A stretch of 64,000 bases of DNA. It comes from Kuschelorhynchus macadamiae. Lineage: Eukaryota; Arthropoda; Insecta; Coleoptera; Curculionidae. Below are positions 11,134 to 23,269 of the stretch, one piece after another. Every line of letters starts with the position of its first letter. Position 1 is the first letter of the stretch. A program made the position numbers and the translations under genes. Location: contig JAUTXW010000058.1 of the NCBI GenBank assembly GCA_030620095.1, positions 1-64,000 of the forward strand, in the 5' to 3' direction. The notes below the pieces were generated by a model. That model did no database searches. It was given only the letters and a program-made list of their open reading frames with translations, and was not told where the DNA came from.

Positions 11134-11148
11134 TTTAATAACTTTTCT
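11134..11148. repeat. LINE target-site duplication, right
   Basis: Second copy of the 15-bp direct repeat, identical to 10455-10469. Confidence 0.8.
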
Positions 11149-12095
11149 TTGAGTAAACTTAAATTTAAGATATTTACGGTCATAGTCATTTACACATTCA
11201 ACACACAAAATTTATTATTACAAGCAAATGTAAAAATAGAGATAGAGTTTATTAAAGATTTTTGAAAAAGAAGAATTATCTCAAATTATTTTTTTTTTAT
11301 AAATTATACATGGTAGCCCGAACAGGATGAGGCAATCCAACAAAAAGAAAAAAAAATCAAAAAACCGTGAAACACGTCAAAATTCTTTTTTTTGTATATA
11401 CGGACAAAAATGTATTTCAGGTGCAAAAAACGGTGACATATGTCTAATTTCCTTCTAAAAGAAATTACCATACAAGGAAAATCTAAAAGGACGAAATTGG
11501 TTCTGACAACTAAAAAAAAAATATTTCAAAAAATGTATCTTTTTTAACAAAGCTAAATCACTTCATTTTTATTTTATTTTTTGTATAATAATAATGTATT
11601 TATTATTTCTTTCCTACTGTACAGGAGAGCCCCAGGGATATTAAGGAGCAACCAAAAATCGAAAAGGTCACTTAAGTTTATAGCATTTAATATAAATAAA
11701 AAACGTCGAAAAAGGCAAAGCTCGTTCATTTTTTGTAAATAATTTTTATTCACTGAAGGGTGATTTTTTCACAATTACAATACTTTCCTGATACGAGGGA
11801 AGTAAAGTTATATAAAGTGGCATATTGTTAATTTTACCATATCGTCTTTTTCTTGTGAAAAGTTTGCCTGACCATATTAACTCCCACATTATTCTAATTT
11901 TGCACCAAATCCAATGACCTTCAATTTGATATTTTAAAAGCAATTAATTGCACTAGACGAATTTCGGTTGAGCTGCGCCTTTTGAAAGCATTTATAAATT
12001 ACTATCTTAAAAAAAAACAGTAATCGGAATGTATAAAAAATGATTTAGAATAGCTTTGTCATCTGTCATAATGATCCTCCATTTTCTTAACAAAC
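11149..12095. other. No gene recognised
   Basis: A+T-rich, with several homopolymer runs. The only item noted is a short match to the end of the GGCCGCC repeat family at about 11755-11800. Confidence 0.5.
11755..11800. repeat. End fragment of the GGCCGCC repeat family
   Basis: GGGTGATTTTTTCACAATTA, then CAATACTTTCCT and GAGGGAAGTAAAG, closely resemble the end of the repeat at 46590-46640. No GGCCGCC modules lie next to it, so it would be a terminal fragment. Confidence 0.6.
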
Positions 12096-12109
12096 TACTC
12101 TCCAGGATA
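12096..12109. repeat. Direct repeat flanking the Penelope-like element, left
   Basis: TACTCTCCAGGATA, identical to 14891-14904. The pair brackets the Penelope-like fragment and looks like its target-site duplication. Confidence 0.7.
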
Positions 12110-12112
12110 GTA

Positions 12113-12290
12113 AAGCGGTTAATTTTGTTTATCCTAACTTCAATAAAAAAGACAATATTAAGTTTAATGCATTAACATATGCCGGAAAAATTAGAACCAA
12201 ATTAGGGAAATATCTTAAAAATAACAAATCATAGAGTAGCTTTTTGTACAAATAATACTTTAGGTAGATAGATATATTAAAAAAACATGA
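12113..12290 (+). pseudogene. Penelope-like protein, pre-endonuclease linker
   Basis: Reads VNFVYPNFNKKDNIKF, LTYAGKIRTKLGKYLKNNK, then after a one-frame shift and a stop near 12229, RVAFCTNNTLGR. This order (YAGKI, GKYLK, V-A-F-x-T-N-N-T-L) is the conserved block just before the GIY-YIG domain of Penelope-like elements. No reverse transcriptase precedes it, so the copy is 5' truncated. Confidence 0.75.
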
Positions 12291-12309
12291 AACAATTTTC
12301 ATATTAACC

Positions 12310-12850
12310 TATGTCCGGAAATACATCGTTACGGAGATATAGAGTGTTGAAATATAAATTTTATTTTATTTTTTATTAAATATCTGTTGCAACTAATAAA
12401 ATTTTCTCACGAAATTTGACATTGGGGGTATTTCATGGGTGAGGAATCATAATTTGATATTAGATTTTATGTGATGCTTAGGGGGCGCTACGTACGCTAC
12501 TATTATATATGTAAATTTGCCCTGACTTTTGTTGGCGAGGCACTTCTGGGTTTTTTTACGAATAAATATTATTCTTGAACCTTTTCTAAGCAAAAAAGCT
12601 ATAGGTACTCAACAACGCTAGAGGTAACCGTTCTCGAGCAATTTGCAAGTTTATGCGTCGGTGCAAGGAAAACAATTTTTTTAATAATAATAAACTAAGG
12701 TATATTTATTTCAAGACAATACAAAATTAAAGGTAAATATGAATTAATCTAAATTATAATAAATGTTCCACGTGATGACCGTTAGTTTCAAGGCATAATG
12801 TAATTCTTTTTTTTAGAGAAAGTAGTATACTTTTTTGCTTTGGAAAGTGT
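12310..12850 (-). repeat. Element C left inverted arm
   Basis: On the minus strand it reads as the 3' end of a mariner: the end of the coding region, a stop at 12754-12756, then the untranslated end. It matches 13960-14440 inverted, including the block GGTAACCGTTCTCGAGCAAT. Confidence 0.82.
12754..12845 (-). pseudogene. Mariner transposase C-terminal fragment in left arm
   Basis: Reads SLKKRITLCLETNGHHVEHLL and then a stop, the characteristic end of this mariner group (L-C-x-E-x-N-G-x-H-x-E-H-L-L). It is better preserved than the same segment at the right end of element C, where a deletion removed the R-I-x-L-C-L-E part. Confidence 0.75.
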
Positions 12851-13019
12851 AAGTATTTGTTCATAAGAAAAGGTATACGTACTCAACAATGCTAGGTAAC
12901 CGTTCTTAACAATAATAAACGCAAGTGTTATTTTTGACAAAATTGTTATTGTCAAATTAATAATTTGATTTAATTGAAAGTAAGATTTTAATTTACATTT
13001 GTTTGAAACGGTTTCGTTT

Positions 13020-13995
13020 ATTAATGAAGAATATGCAGATATGCGTTTAATATACTGGGAAGTTCAGTATAACGCTTATATAAACTTTACGGCACTTTAC
13101 CAGAGGTTGAGGGAGACTGGAAACTAGAAAAAACCAACCCGTTGTAGTTGAGGAATTCGAAGAAGCTATTCTGATGGCTCTAGAAAATATCCAGCATTAA
13201 GTTGTCGAAGATCGTCAGCGATGCGTCCAGTAATTTGCAAATCATCTGTAAGTAATATTATACACAAGGAGAACTTATACTCGTTTAATTTTAGAACGGT
13301 GCATGCTATAATGGAGTGTGATTTCCCTGCGGGTGTAGTATTTTCCGATTGGATGAGAAATAAGAAAATTGAAGATCCAACTTTTTATTCTCGTATTTTA
13401 TTCTCCGACGAATCTAGTTTCACGAGAGATGGAATTAATAATTTGCACAATTTACAAAACATCAATATGCATATGTTGGGGATAATCCCTATGTTGTGAA
13501 AGAAACCAAACATCAACATAGGTTTAGAATTAATGTGTGGATTAGTATTGTAAACAACAACCTAATTGGACCTGTTGAGTTGCCAGGTCGACTAACAGGG
13601 GAAGAGTATTTAAATTCTTTTCAGAATATTTTACCCACATTACTAGAGGGAGTTCCTTTAGCTATTCGGCAAGCCATGTGGTTTATGCACGATGGGTGTC
13701 CGGCTCATTTTAGCCGAAATGTGCGTCAATATCTATATCAGACTTACGAAAGTCAGTGGATTGGTAGACGGGGGCCAGTTCAATGGCCAGCTAGGTCGCC
13801 AGATTAAATCCTTGTGATTTTTTATACAGGGTTTTCTCAAATGCCATGTGTACTCCCTTCCAACAGAAACGCCTGAGCAGCTTGGGTTGCGAGTTCAAAA
13901 TGCCTGCAATGAGATCAGGCAACTGCAGAATATTCATAGACGTATCAGACATTCTCTAAAAAAGTCATCACGTGGAACATTTATTGTAGTTTAGA
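13020..13995 (+). pseudogene. Element C transposase, DD41D type, inactivated
   Basis: Mariner transposase of a group common in insects. It begins near FINEEYADMRLIYWEV (start codon lost) with QRLRETGN, then has frameshifts. The frame at 13221-13499 has RILFSDESSFTRDGI (first catalytic Asp). The next frame (13496-13807) has RINVWISIVNNNLIGPVELP, FMHDGCPAHFSRNVR (second catalytic Asp) and WIGRRGPVQWPARSPD. A one-base loss after SPD gives a stop; in the shifted frame LNPCDFFLYRVF supplies the third Asp, 41 residues after the second. The C-terminus is partly deleted. At least three frameshifts and several stops make it inactive. Confidence 0.85.
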
Positions 13996-14440
13996 ATAAT
14001 TCATACTTACTTTTAATTTTATATTGTCTTGAAATAAATACACCTTAGATTATTATTATTAAAAAAATTGTTTTCCTTGCATCGACGCATATGCTTGCAA
14101 ATTGCTCGAGAACGGTTACCTCTAGCGTTGTTAAGTAAGTATAGCGTTTTTGCTTAGAAAAGGTTCAAGAATAATATTTATTCATAGAAAAATCCAGAAA
14201 TGCTTCGCCAGAAAAGTTGGGGCAAATTTACATACATAATAGTAGAGTACGTAGCGCCTTCTAAGTGTCACATGAAATCTAATACCAAATACGATTACCC
14301 AAAAAATACCCCGAATGCCCAATTTCGTGAGAAAATTGTATTAATTGCAACAGATATTTAATAAAAAATTAAATAAAATTTATGCTTATTTCAACACCCT
14401 GTATTTCCGTGACGAAGCATTTCCGGACCTAGGTTATTAT
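13960..14440 (+). repeat. Element C right inverted arm
   Basis: Covers the very end of the coding region and the 3' untranslated part, and pairs with the left arm over about 480 bp. Beyond it, up to 14497, lies the outer terminus ending CACCCTG before TA. Confidence 0.82.
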
Positions 14441-14482
14441 GTTTTTTTATGTAGAATCACCACATTCATTTTGTAGGGGTTG

Positions 14483-14770
14483 TTCGTGGACACCCTGTAT
14501 ATTGTTCAGACATGTAGATCATTTTATAAACGTATAAAATACCACAAGACAGCACATTTTAAAGAAAAAACAGATTCTAATTATGCAAAACACTTACTAG
14601 AATCAAATCACAGTTATAACAATGAATTTAAAATGTTGCATTCAGCCAATAAAAGTTACAAATTAAATTACTTGGAAAGTTTAGAAATTAGTAAGGGGAA
14701 AAACCGTAATATTTTATTAAACGATCAAATGGACCTAAACGGCTCCCCATTGTTGAACCTTTATACCTAA
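14483..14770 (+). pseudogene. Penelope-like GIY-YIG endonuclease fragment
   Basis: Endonuclease that would nick DNA for insertion. YIVQTCRSFYKRIKYHK is the GIY-YIG core: canonical members read Y-I-G-Q-T-G-R-S-F-x-x-R-x-x-E-H, so Gly to Val, Gly to Cys and Glu to Tyr changes are present. It continues YAKHLLESNHSYN, KLNYLESLEISKGK and NDQMDLNGSPLLNLYT, the usual end of the protein. The coding register runs on from the mariner C junction. Changed core residues suggest that it is inactive. Confidence 0.8.
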
Positions 14771-14890
14771 CATCTGCGTAGGTTAAGCAGGTAGACACTT
14801 TACTCTTTTAAAATTCCGGTTTTAGGATCAGTCTGGAGTCGTTTTTTGAAAAAGACACAGACACAAAAGTTTGTTTATTTATTATACTAG

Positions 14891-14904
14891 TACTCTCCAG
14901 GATA
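14891..14904. repeat. Direct repeat flanking the Penelope-like element, right
   Basis: TACTCTCCAGGATA, identical to 12096-12109. Confidence 0.7.
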
Positions 14905-17389
14905 TTGTAAATTTACGAATAAAACGTGGCGCTTGATATATTACGACATTATTTTAAGATAAAACATAATCAGACAATCCCCACAGGGGTATCTACAATT
15001 TGCATGCAACTGACGCAAATAATTCCAGTAGTATTATAATAACAGACTGTACTAGTGGATTTAAATTTTAATAGAAAACAATAACAAAATAAATCATACA
15101 CATTTAAAGAATTTGTATATACTGTATGTGTTCTCATATCGTCAATTCGTAAACATTTTACTAACATTTTAAAATTGCAATAATCCTCAAACGAATTTTC
15201 ATTTCCAGGAAATATCCAGTAACTGCAAGGTAAGTATAAAAACTCTCAACACCAGATAGAATATAAAGGACTGAAATTTCCACCACCATTAAAAACCACA
15301 ACCCATTTTGTGACGCTATCGACCATGGAGAGTTAATGTTCCATGGATTCTTCGTTCGAGGACGTTGCTCGTATTTTAAAGCCCTCATTACTGACACCTT
15401 AAGTTGATTCGGAGTGTTACAAGCAATTATTATAATGTAAAAGCTATTTTTTGGCTTTCATTCAAGAGGGAATATAAATTATTTTAAGCGCCGGATATTA
15501 CAGCGCCGCTGCTGGTTTAAAATCGGAGAACTTTAAAAATTGTTTTTCAAATTATCATTATCTTTGTTACTGTTAGTGATTTAGAAAAAAGAAGTTTATC
15601 CATACTTACTTTAGGTCCTAGGTTTTTAATTAATCTTATCATTTGGATTTGCTACCATAAAAAATATAAGGTATTATAAGTAAAGTATTTTCCAATATGT
15701 CTTTATTTGCATTTGCAGTGATCATATGTATAAGTAGATCGTCTTACTGTAGAAAACACTCACTTTAAATTAAATATTTAAATGGTTTGGTAATGCTGAG
15801 CATACTTTACTAAAAACTTGTATCTTGCAAGAATGTTTACATAAATGATATTACCAATTATAACTCAAAGTAAAAAATATCTAGAAAATCTATGTTTGCT
15901 GCCAATAATAGATCACGAAATTTCATTGTTTAATGCTTTTCTAAATAAAACTTACTTGCATTTCAATGTTTTTTTTTTCAATTACTTTTTATAAATGTAT
16001 TTTTTTGCAAATTAATTGGCAATTATTTTTTAATTAAACTGACAATTTTCAGCCGTAAAAGTACAATCAAAGCAGTTACATATAAAATCCTCCAATATTC
16101 ACTATATTTTGTAGCTAGACTGAAATAAAGTGAAATGCAGTTTAATGGTTGACAATGTTAGTTTGAATTTTTAAATGTATAATTAAAATTATCTCGAAAT
16201 TATAGCGAATCCGGAAATATGACTAGAAAAACTATAATTTTCAGTTTAATGCTTTGATTAATATTCGTTTACAATACTTTATGAAAGATGACTAATTTTT
16301 ATCCGATGCGATTCTTGAGAACAACTGCAGAAATTATGTTAGGATATTATGTTTGGTTATTATATCTAAGTGAAATTATTTCTACAGGTTTGTATATTAC
16401 TGTCAAAAATTTAACAGAAAAATGGAGAAATATTATCTTGTATTTATGATTTTTTTAAATATTTGAACAAATCTATACTATTTTTCTTGTTGCAATAAGG
16501 AATACGAGAATACTCGCGAAAATAAAGTTCCTTTTTTTTGGGAGGGGGCGTGAGAATAGGAGCTGTTTCTAAAATACTAAGCACTCACCAATAAATGGAT
16601 AATGATTTCGTATATATAGTCTATAATTATATAGTATAAAATATATTAATATAGGAATTACAAAATTTGAATGGGGTTCTTGAAATGAATTCTACCTTTC
16701 GAAACCTATCCATTTTTACCTTTCTTAAAAGAATTTGAGGAGATATATACAAAGTTCTTGACCCATGTCGGTTAAAAGCACGTTTCATTAAAATGTTTAT
16801 CCTGACGTCGCGTCAGCAATGAATATTGTGAAAAAAATAATTTTTTTTTAAATGAAAATTTAATTTAATTTTTTGCAAACTTGATTTTGACAGTACTTGA
16901 TTCTTGACCCAGTAAACAAAAATAGTCTAAATATATGTTTTTTAGCAATAGCATGAATCTTTTGACCTGCCCAATCGTTTTTGACCTTGGAATTACTGAT
17001 ACGCAGGTACGAAGATTTAAATCTTTGCAACAAAAGATTTCTTACAAGCTACATTAAAAAAAATCTCAAAAATCAGCTGCTAGGCAGACCTCGTTCTGCC
17101 TTTTGCGTTAGATGGTGCGATGAGTTTGTGTGGAATTATAAGAATATGGCGCGCACTCACCACATGGTCCAGAAATGTTATTGAAGAAATACATATCGAT
17201 TTTGTAAAAAAAATTCACAATAAAACAATACAAAAAATAGTGCTGAAAGGTCTCGATTTCAAGACGATCATTTCAAAGCACAGTCAGCTAGAAAAAATGA
17301 CATTCATGTAACTTATTTCTACTACGCTGCTTTTTATTTTCATTTTACTTCCATATCTTAGTAAGAGAATTTTGTTTAACTGTTGTATA
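14905..17389. other. No gene recognised
   Basis: A+T-rich unassigned sequence. A 67-codon open stretch at 16981-17184 has no recognisable motif and overlaps another in a different frame; I do not call it a gene. Confidence 0.5.
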
Positions 17390-20300
17390 ATTAATTTGGA
17401 TTTTGGGGTTATTGTTGACTCCAACTTGATATCTGACGGTGAGAAAGAATCAGATCTGATACCCCACAGAATTGCCTAGTATACAAAAATATGATGATTT
17501 TAGGGGCTTTAACCCTTGAAAGCGATGAAATTTAATCGGTAAAAAAATTGCAACGTTGATTTTTTAAATTGCACTTTTTGCTTATTTAAAAAATTATCAC
17601 ATCTCGGTAATTTAGATAATAAAAACAGATGTTGAAACCTTCGAACAATCGAAATAGGCAGAATTAGAAACAAACAAACTCATTTGGAAGGTAAACATAA
17701 GCGGTGAAGAGGGAATGTAGTTTATGGGTTGCAACATTGACAGTAGAGGAAAACTTTTTATATTCTCTATGAATAATTAAATAAATTTGAAAGCATTTTT
17801 ATTAAGTTACCAGATGCAAAATCGTAATTTTTATATACATTGTATACTATTTTATGACGAACCTTCCACTTTATTACAGATTTTTATTTTAATTGTTCCG
17901 TTGTAAAGGCATGCAAATATGAGTTACCATCATTTTTGGAATAAACTTGCAACGTCGCAATTAGTGGGCTTTATATCACCATGGCAATCACTGAATTAAC
18001 AAATCATATTACGGACCTATCTACTCCCACCCAAGCACCATAATAATATGACGTTGTGGTGTTGTCAGATATCCTATCAAATAGTATCACTTGCAACAGG
18101 AGATAGAGTTCTATATACAATAGCAATAAAAAAGAAGGCAACACCAGCAAATGTAAAAACAAAGGTAGAAAATTTACAGAAAAACTGCCAGAAAATAGTA
18201 ACTACACAAGTCAAGTGTCTATATAGTTGGTAGGTGATGCTAATACTGTCTAATTCAATGTTCGAAGGTTAAAACTATTTAAAATGCCCTTATTCTAAAC
18301 ATATTTTTCTAAATTACTTCAAAAGGGAGCAATACATCGATAATATAAAATGTGTAAAATTAAGCAATAAATCTATGGCAATCTGAAAAGCTAGGTCAGT
18401 GTAGCTAAAGACAATATTTTCAAGCGGTCAAAGCCTTTGTGGCGCGGAAAGAAGTATACCCTGCATAATTATTTGCAATATATTATGACAATTTTTTAGG
18501 CATTAAGTCAAATTTGAAAAAAATTTCTCAAAATCTACAAGGCACATTAAAAAATTTATTTAAAATTTTAACATCTGTATATTGAAAACAAAATGTTATC
18601 CCAACCATGTTCTTAGGAAGTTTATTTATATTTCTATATATAGAATAGACTTTTAAATATTGGAATGGAGTTTCTGGATACCCTGTATATTTGAGTAACT
18701 AAAAAAATACATGAAACCATATCATTACCACATACCGCTTAATTTGATTTCCTTAAATTTACATTCGCTTACTCGATTACGTTACAGTATTACAATTAAT
18801 TCCGAGATAAATTCTCTTATCGCTTTGAGCACCTTCATAGTTTTCAAACCACTGAAACTACTTTATACTGATATTCGTATCGGTTCTCTCCAGGCAACAA
18901 AAATAAAGTTTAATGAATTCAACATTAATTCACAATTTGTGTCCCAACAAATACTCCCCAATTGGTTTCACAAATAATATTACATCCTTTCGCTGTTCAT
19001 TGATTTCAGTTTAGATATACGATGTGCACGACCCTTTTAAATCAAACGGTATAAGATATCTCAGAACAATAGGGTCGCAGGCATTTACTGATTTGCGGAT
19101 TCCAAATCGAATATAGGGGGCAACTATTTTCGTTGATTCCAGACAATGGATTTTCGCACATTTGTAAATGATAGCTGTTATGAGGAATTTAACGTTATTA
19201 AAGTTGTTTCGAAATATGAAATTGATAATATTACGTAAAATATAATAATAATAGTAATACATGCTTTATTTTAAATCAAAAAATATCTGCTAATATCCTA
19301 TGAGATGTGTCGTTATACTCTGTACTCAAGTAAACCTAATTAACTCGAAAGCAACATTGAACTCCACATTGTTTTTACTGTCTTATACGGTGTGTTATAC
19401 CGGTGGGTTCCGTGCAAACACGTCATGTCCTTTCCTGACCCGGTTCTTTCTAGAGATTGAAAACCAGAAAAATAATTAATTTGGAATTTACAATTTTGAA
19501 GTTAACCTGATATCTGACGGTGAAAAAGAATCCAATCTATGTGAGTGTAATGAAAACATATAAACCGAGAAATTTATCTATGAAAAAATTGCAACGTTGA
19601 GATTTCAAATTGCACATTTCGCTTACTTAAAAAATTATCGCATCTCAGTACTTTATATAATAAAAACAGATGTTAAAACCTTTGAACATTAAACCAGATA
19701 GACTTAACAACAAACAAATTGGTTTGTATCCAGTTAAAAGGAAAGTAAACATGCTGGCTGAATAGGGTATGTTCTTTCTGGGTTGCAACATTGTCGGTAG
19801 TGAAAAACCTTTGATATCGTTTATGAATAATTAAGCAAATTCGTAATTTTTATATACATTGTATACTCTCTTGTGAAGAAACTTTTCCATTGTAAAGGGA
19901 CCATGAAGTCATACTATTACCACATATCGCTTGATTTGATTTTCTTAAATTTACATTCTCCATTTCGATTACGTTCCACTATTACAATTAATTCGGAGAT
20001 AAATTCTCTTATCGCTCTGAGTCTCTTCATGGTTTTCAAACCGCTGAAACTACTTTATACTGATATCCATATCAGTTCTCTCCAGGCAACAAAAATAAAG
20101 CTCGATGAATACAACATTAATTCGCAATTTGTGTCCCAACAAATACTCCCCAATTGGTTTCACAAATAATACTACACCCTTTCGCTGTTCATTGATTTCA
20201 GTTTAGATATACGATATGCATGACCCTTTTAAATCAAACGGCATGAGATATCTTAGAACAATAGGGTCGTAGGCATTCACTGATTTGGGGATTCCAATTC

Positions 20301-22965
20301 CAATATAGGGCGAAACTATTTTCGCTGATTCCGGACAATGGATTTTCGCACATTTGTAAATGACAGCTGTTATGAAGAATATAACGTTATTAATTTATAT
20401 AAGTGTTTCTAAATATGAAACTAATAATATTACGTGAAATATAATAATAATAGTAATACCTGTTTTACTTTAAACCAAAAAATATCTGCTAATTTTCGAA
20501 GAGATCTGTAGTTATACTTTTCTAGTAAACCTCATTAAGTCAAAAATACATTGACTAAATGCCACATCGTTTTTACTGTGACTGCATTTTCTACTACTAG
20601 TACATTTTTAAACTCAATGAAGATATTTACAACTTCAATCACGTTAGGTATATATACAGACACAAATTCTTGAGATTATGATTACTGGAGACCAACTGTA
20701 CATTTTTTATGGTCAAAAAGTTTTATTAGTGACGTATTTCCAACAACTGTTTGTGAATTTAAAAGATTAACATTTGGATCTTTATGGTCTTTATAAATTT
20801 CTATTGCCTCTAAACAATCCAATTTGCGACATTTTTGCTCATAATGTAATACATCCAGCTTATTTATGTTAGGCAATTTATGTGAAGTTTCTAAGAAATG
20901 ACTGGCGAAATAAAAGTTCTGTTTTTCTTTTAATTTATATGAGGCGTTACGCTCTTTGAACCTAAATTTTCCCTGTTTGCCTATATAGCAGCTATTGCAA
21001 TCGTCGCATTTTAACCTATGAACTCTAGACTTTTTTATATTTATTTATTTTTGTTTTGACGTTAAAAATCGAACTAGAGAATTTTTGTGACGATCAAAAA
21101 GTAACAGTATTACTCAAAACGGTGTAATATATTATTATAGTCCACGGGATATTTAATTTGTAAACTAGAATAGTACTATACTAAGTTATTAGTGGTATAC
21201 ACTGTATAATTAACTACAATATATTATGGCAGTTTTTTAGGCATCGGTTACAGTTTATCGTGTGTCAAATTTTAATTAAATATCTCTAGAAACATACGAA
21301 GCACCTAAAAAAGAAACCAAAAAGTATTTAAAACTTTAACACCCTGTATACTGAAAACAAAATGTTGTCCCACCAACGTTCATAGGAATGTTTTTCTATA
21401 TGTAGAATGGTCCTTTTAAATATGAGAACGGGGTTTTTTATATTAAAGCGACTGAAAAACCACATGAAACCATACCGTTACCGCATATCGCTTGACGAGA
21501 TTTTGTTTAATCTACATTCTTACTCGATTCCGTTCCAGAATTATAATTAGTTCCGAAATAAATTCTCTTACAGTTCGGTGAAAAAATTGCAAATGTTGAT
21601 TTTTCGAATTGCAATTTTGGCTTTTTGAAAAAAAAAACCCATCTGAATGTAGATATTTCAAACACATTTTTCTAAATTACTTCAAACGATGCTATAAAGA
21701 TATACCTATAAAGATATAACATTTCTAAAATTAAGCAATGAATCCAGTACCAGACTAGTTCAGTGTCGCTAACAATATTATAAAAAAATTTAAATAAATA
21801 CCTCGCGAAATGTAATTTAAATTTTAATAACCTGTATTTTCAAAACAAAATTTATCCCCTGTCTTGTTCATAGGGTCCTTTTTTATTATTTCTGTATATG
21901 TAGAATAGCTTTTCTAGATATTGGCAGGGAATTATATTTGAGTAACTTAAGTAACTTAAAAACCACATGAAATAACACTCTTATCACAAATCCCTTGACT
22001 TAATTTTCTTAATTCTACATTACGTTCCAATATATTCAATTAATTTAGAGCTCCATTCTCTTATCGCTCTGTGTTTCTTCATGGTTTCCATACCACTGAA
22101 ACTACTTTACACTGATATCGATATTGCTCCTCTCCAGGCAACAAAAATAAAGCGTTTATGAATGCACCATTAATTCGCAATTTATGTCTCAACAAATACT
22201 CCCCTTTTGGTATCACAAATAATATTACACCCTTTCGGTGTTCATTGATTTCAGTTTAGATACGCGATCTGTGCGACCCTTTTAAATCAAATGGCATAAG
22301 ATATCTTAGAACAATTAGGGCGTTTACTGATTTAAGGATTCGAAATCGAATATAGGGGTGAAATATTTTCGCTGATTCCTGACAATGGATTTTCGCACAT
22401 TTGTAAATAATAGCTGTTATGTAGAATTTAACGTTATTAATTTATATAAGTGTCTCGAAATATGAAACTAATAATATCACGTAAAACATGATAATAGTAA
22501 TACATGCTTTACTTTAAAGCAAAAAATATCTACTGATTTTCGATGAGATCTGTAGTTATACTATCTACTAAACCGCATCAACTCAAAAATACATTGATTA
22601 GATTCCATATCATTTTTACTGAGTTATATGGTGTTCGATACTGGTGGAGCTCAGCGCAAACACGTCTATCATGGCCTTTCCTGACACCGCTCTTTCTAGA
22701 GATTGCTAACAAGAAAATTAGTTAATTCGGATTTTACGACTGCTGTTGATGTAATCTTGCCATCTGACGGTGTTAGAGAATCAGATTTAATATCTCCTTG
22801 AACTGCCTAATATAAAAAATATAATATTTTTTGTGCTTAATTTGAGCTTTTCGCAAAAACAAAAAAGCGGTCAAAGTGGATGTGACCCGGAAAGAAGTAT
22901 ATTCTGTTTCATTATTCACAATATACTATGGCAAGTTTTTATTATTTCTATATACAAACAATACA
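17390..22965. repeat. Degenerate repeat array, part 1
   Basis: Long repeats that recur with many small changes. A block with CTGACGGTGA appears at about 17435, 19520 and 22765. A block with GTCAGTGTAGCTAAAG or close variants appears near 18395 and 21757. The most conserved core (CACTGAAACTACTTTA, GATATCGATATCG or variants, CTCCAGGCAACAAAAATAAAG, CAATTTGTGTCCCAACAA) appears at about 18850, 20050 and 22100. The full unit seems to be about 2 kb. It encodes no recognisable protein. The array is cut by a Penelope fragment at 20.6-21.0 kb and by LINE D from about 22.97 kb, and resumes near 33.35 kb. Confidence 0.8.
20682..21034 (-). pseudogene. Penelope-like GIY-YIG endonuclease fragment, minus strand
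   Basis: Open on the minus strand from about 21034 without an initiating ATG: RVHRLKCDDCNSCYIGKQGK (the C-x-x-C pair and the YIG core), FRFKERNASYKLK, FYFASHFLETSH, then LPNINKLDVLHYEQKCRKLDCLEAIEIYK and a C-terminus with NTSLIKLF. This is the end of a Penelope-like protein from the same broad group as the 14.5-kb fragment but clearly different in sequence. It stops at a T-rich boundary near 21035, so the reverse transcriptase is missing. It interrupts the repeat array. Confidence 0.8.
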
Positions 22966-23269
22966 AAGTGCCTTTATTTGAAAAGAAATATATAAAAACA
23001 ACAAATATTATAATGTCGGCGAGATCTAGCAGCGCTACTCATATCTAACCGCCTAACATGAAATTAAAACTATTAAAATATATTAAATATAGTAGGATTA
23101 ATAATAAGTTATAACAGAAAATTATCTTTAAAACAGTAACAGTAAGCCTGGTAATAATGATAATAATAATGAAAATAACAAAAATGTATTAAAAAAAAAT
23201 AGAGTAATAGTAAAAAAAACAGAATAATCGCATTTATGTGGACTCTCCTACAGTAAATAAACGCAATAT

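Larger units (their letters stand above)
12300..14497 (+). mobile_element. Element C: DD41D mariner with long inverted arms
   Basis: A mariner inserted in the Penelope-like element. Its right end reads GGACACCCTG followed by TA (14498-14499), as expected for a mariner terminus; the matching left terminus is eroded. About 480 bp at the right end (13960-14440) reappear inverted at 12310-12782, extending on the left into a piece of C-terminal coding sequence. A third, directly oriented copy of part of the arm lies at about 12871-12925, ahead of the coding region. This fits a minus-strand 3' end of one copy joined to a plus-strand copy. Confidence 0.8.
12110..14890 (+). mobile_element. Penelope-like element fragment, split by mariner C
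   Basis: Two pieces of the end of a Penelope-like protein lie in the same orientation on either side of mariner C. The left piece (12113-12290) has the linker ahead of the endonuclease and the right piece (14483-14770) has the GIY-YIG endonuclease. About 30 residues expected between them are missing, so insertion of C was accompanied by loss. A 14-bp direct repeat lies at both outer edges. Confidence 0.75.

Noticed and set aside
16981..17311. Two overlapping open frames as a possible gene
   Set aside because: No recognisable motif, different frames overlapping, and A+T-rich flanks. No support beyond length.
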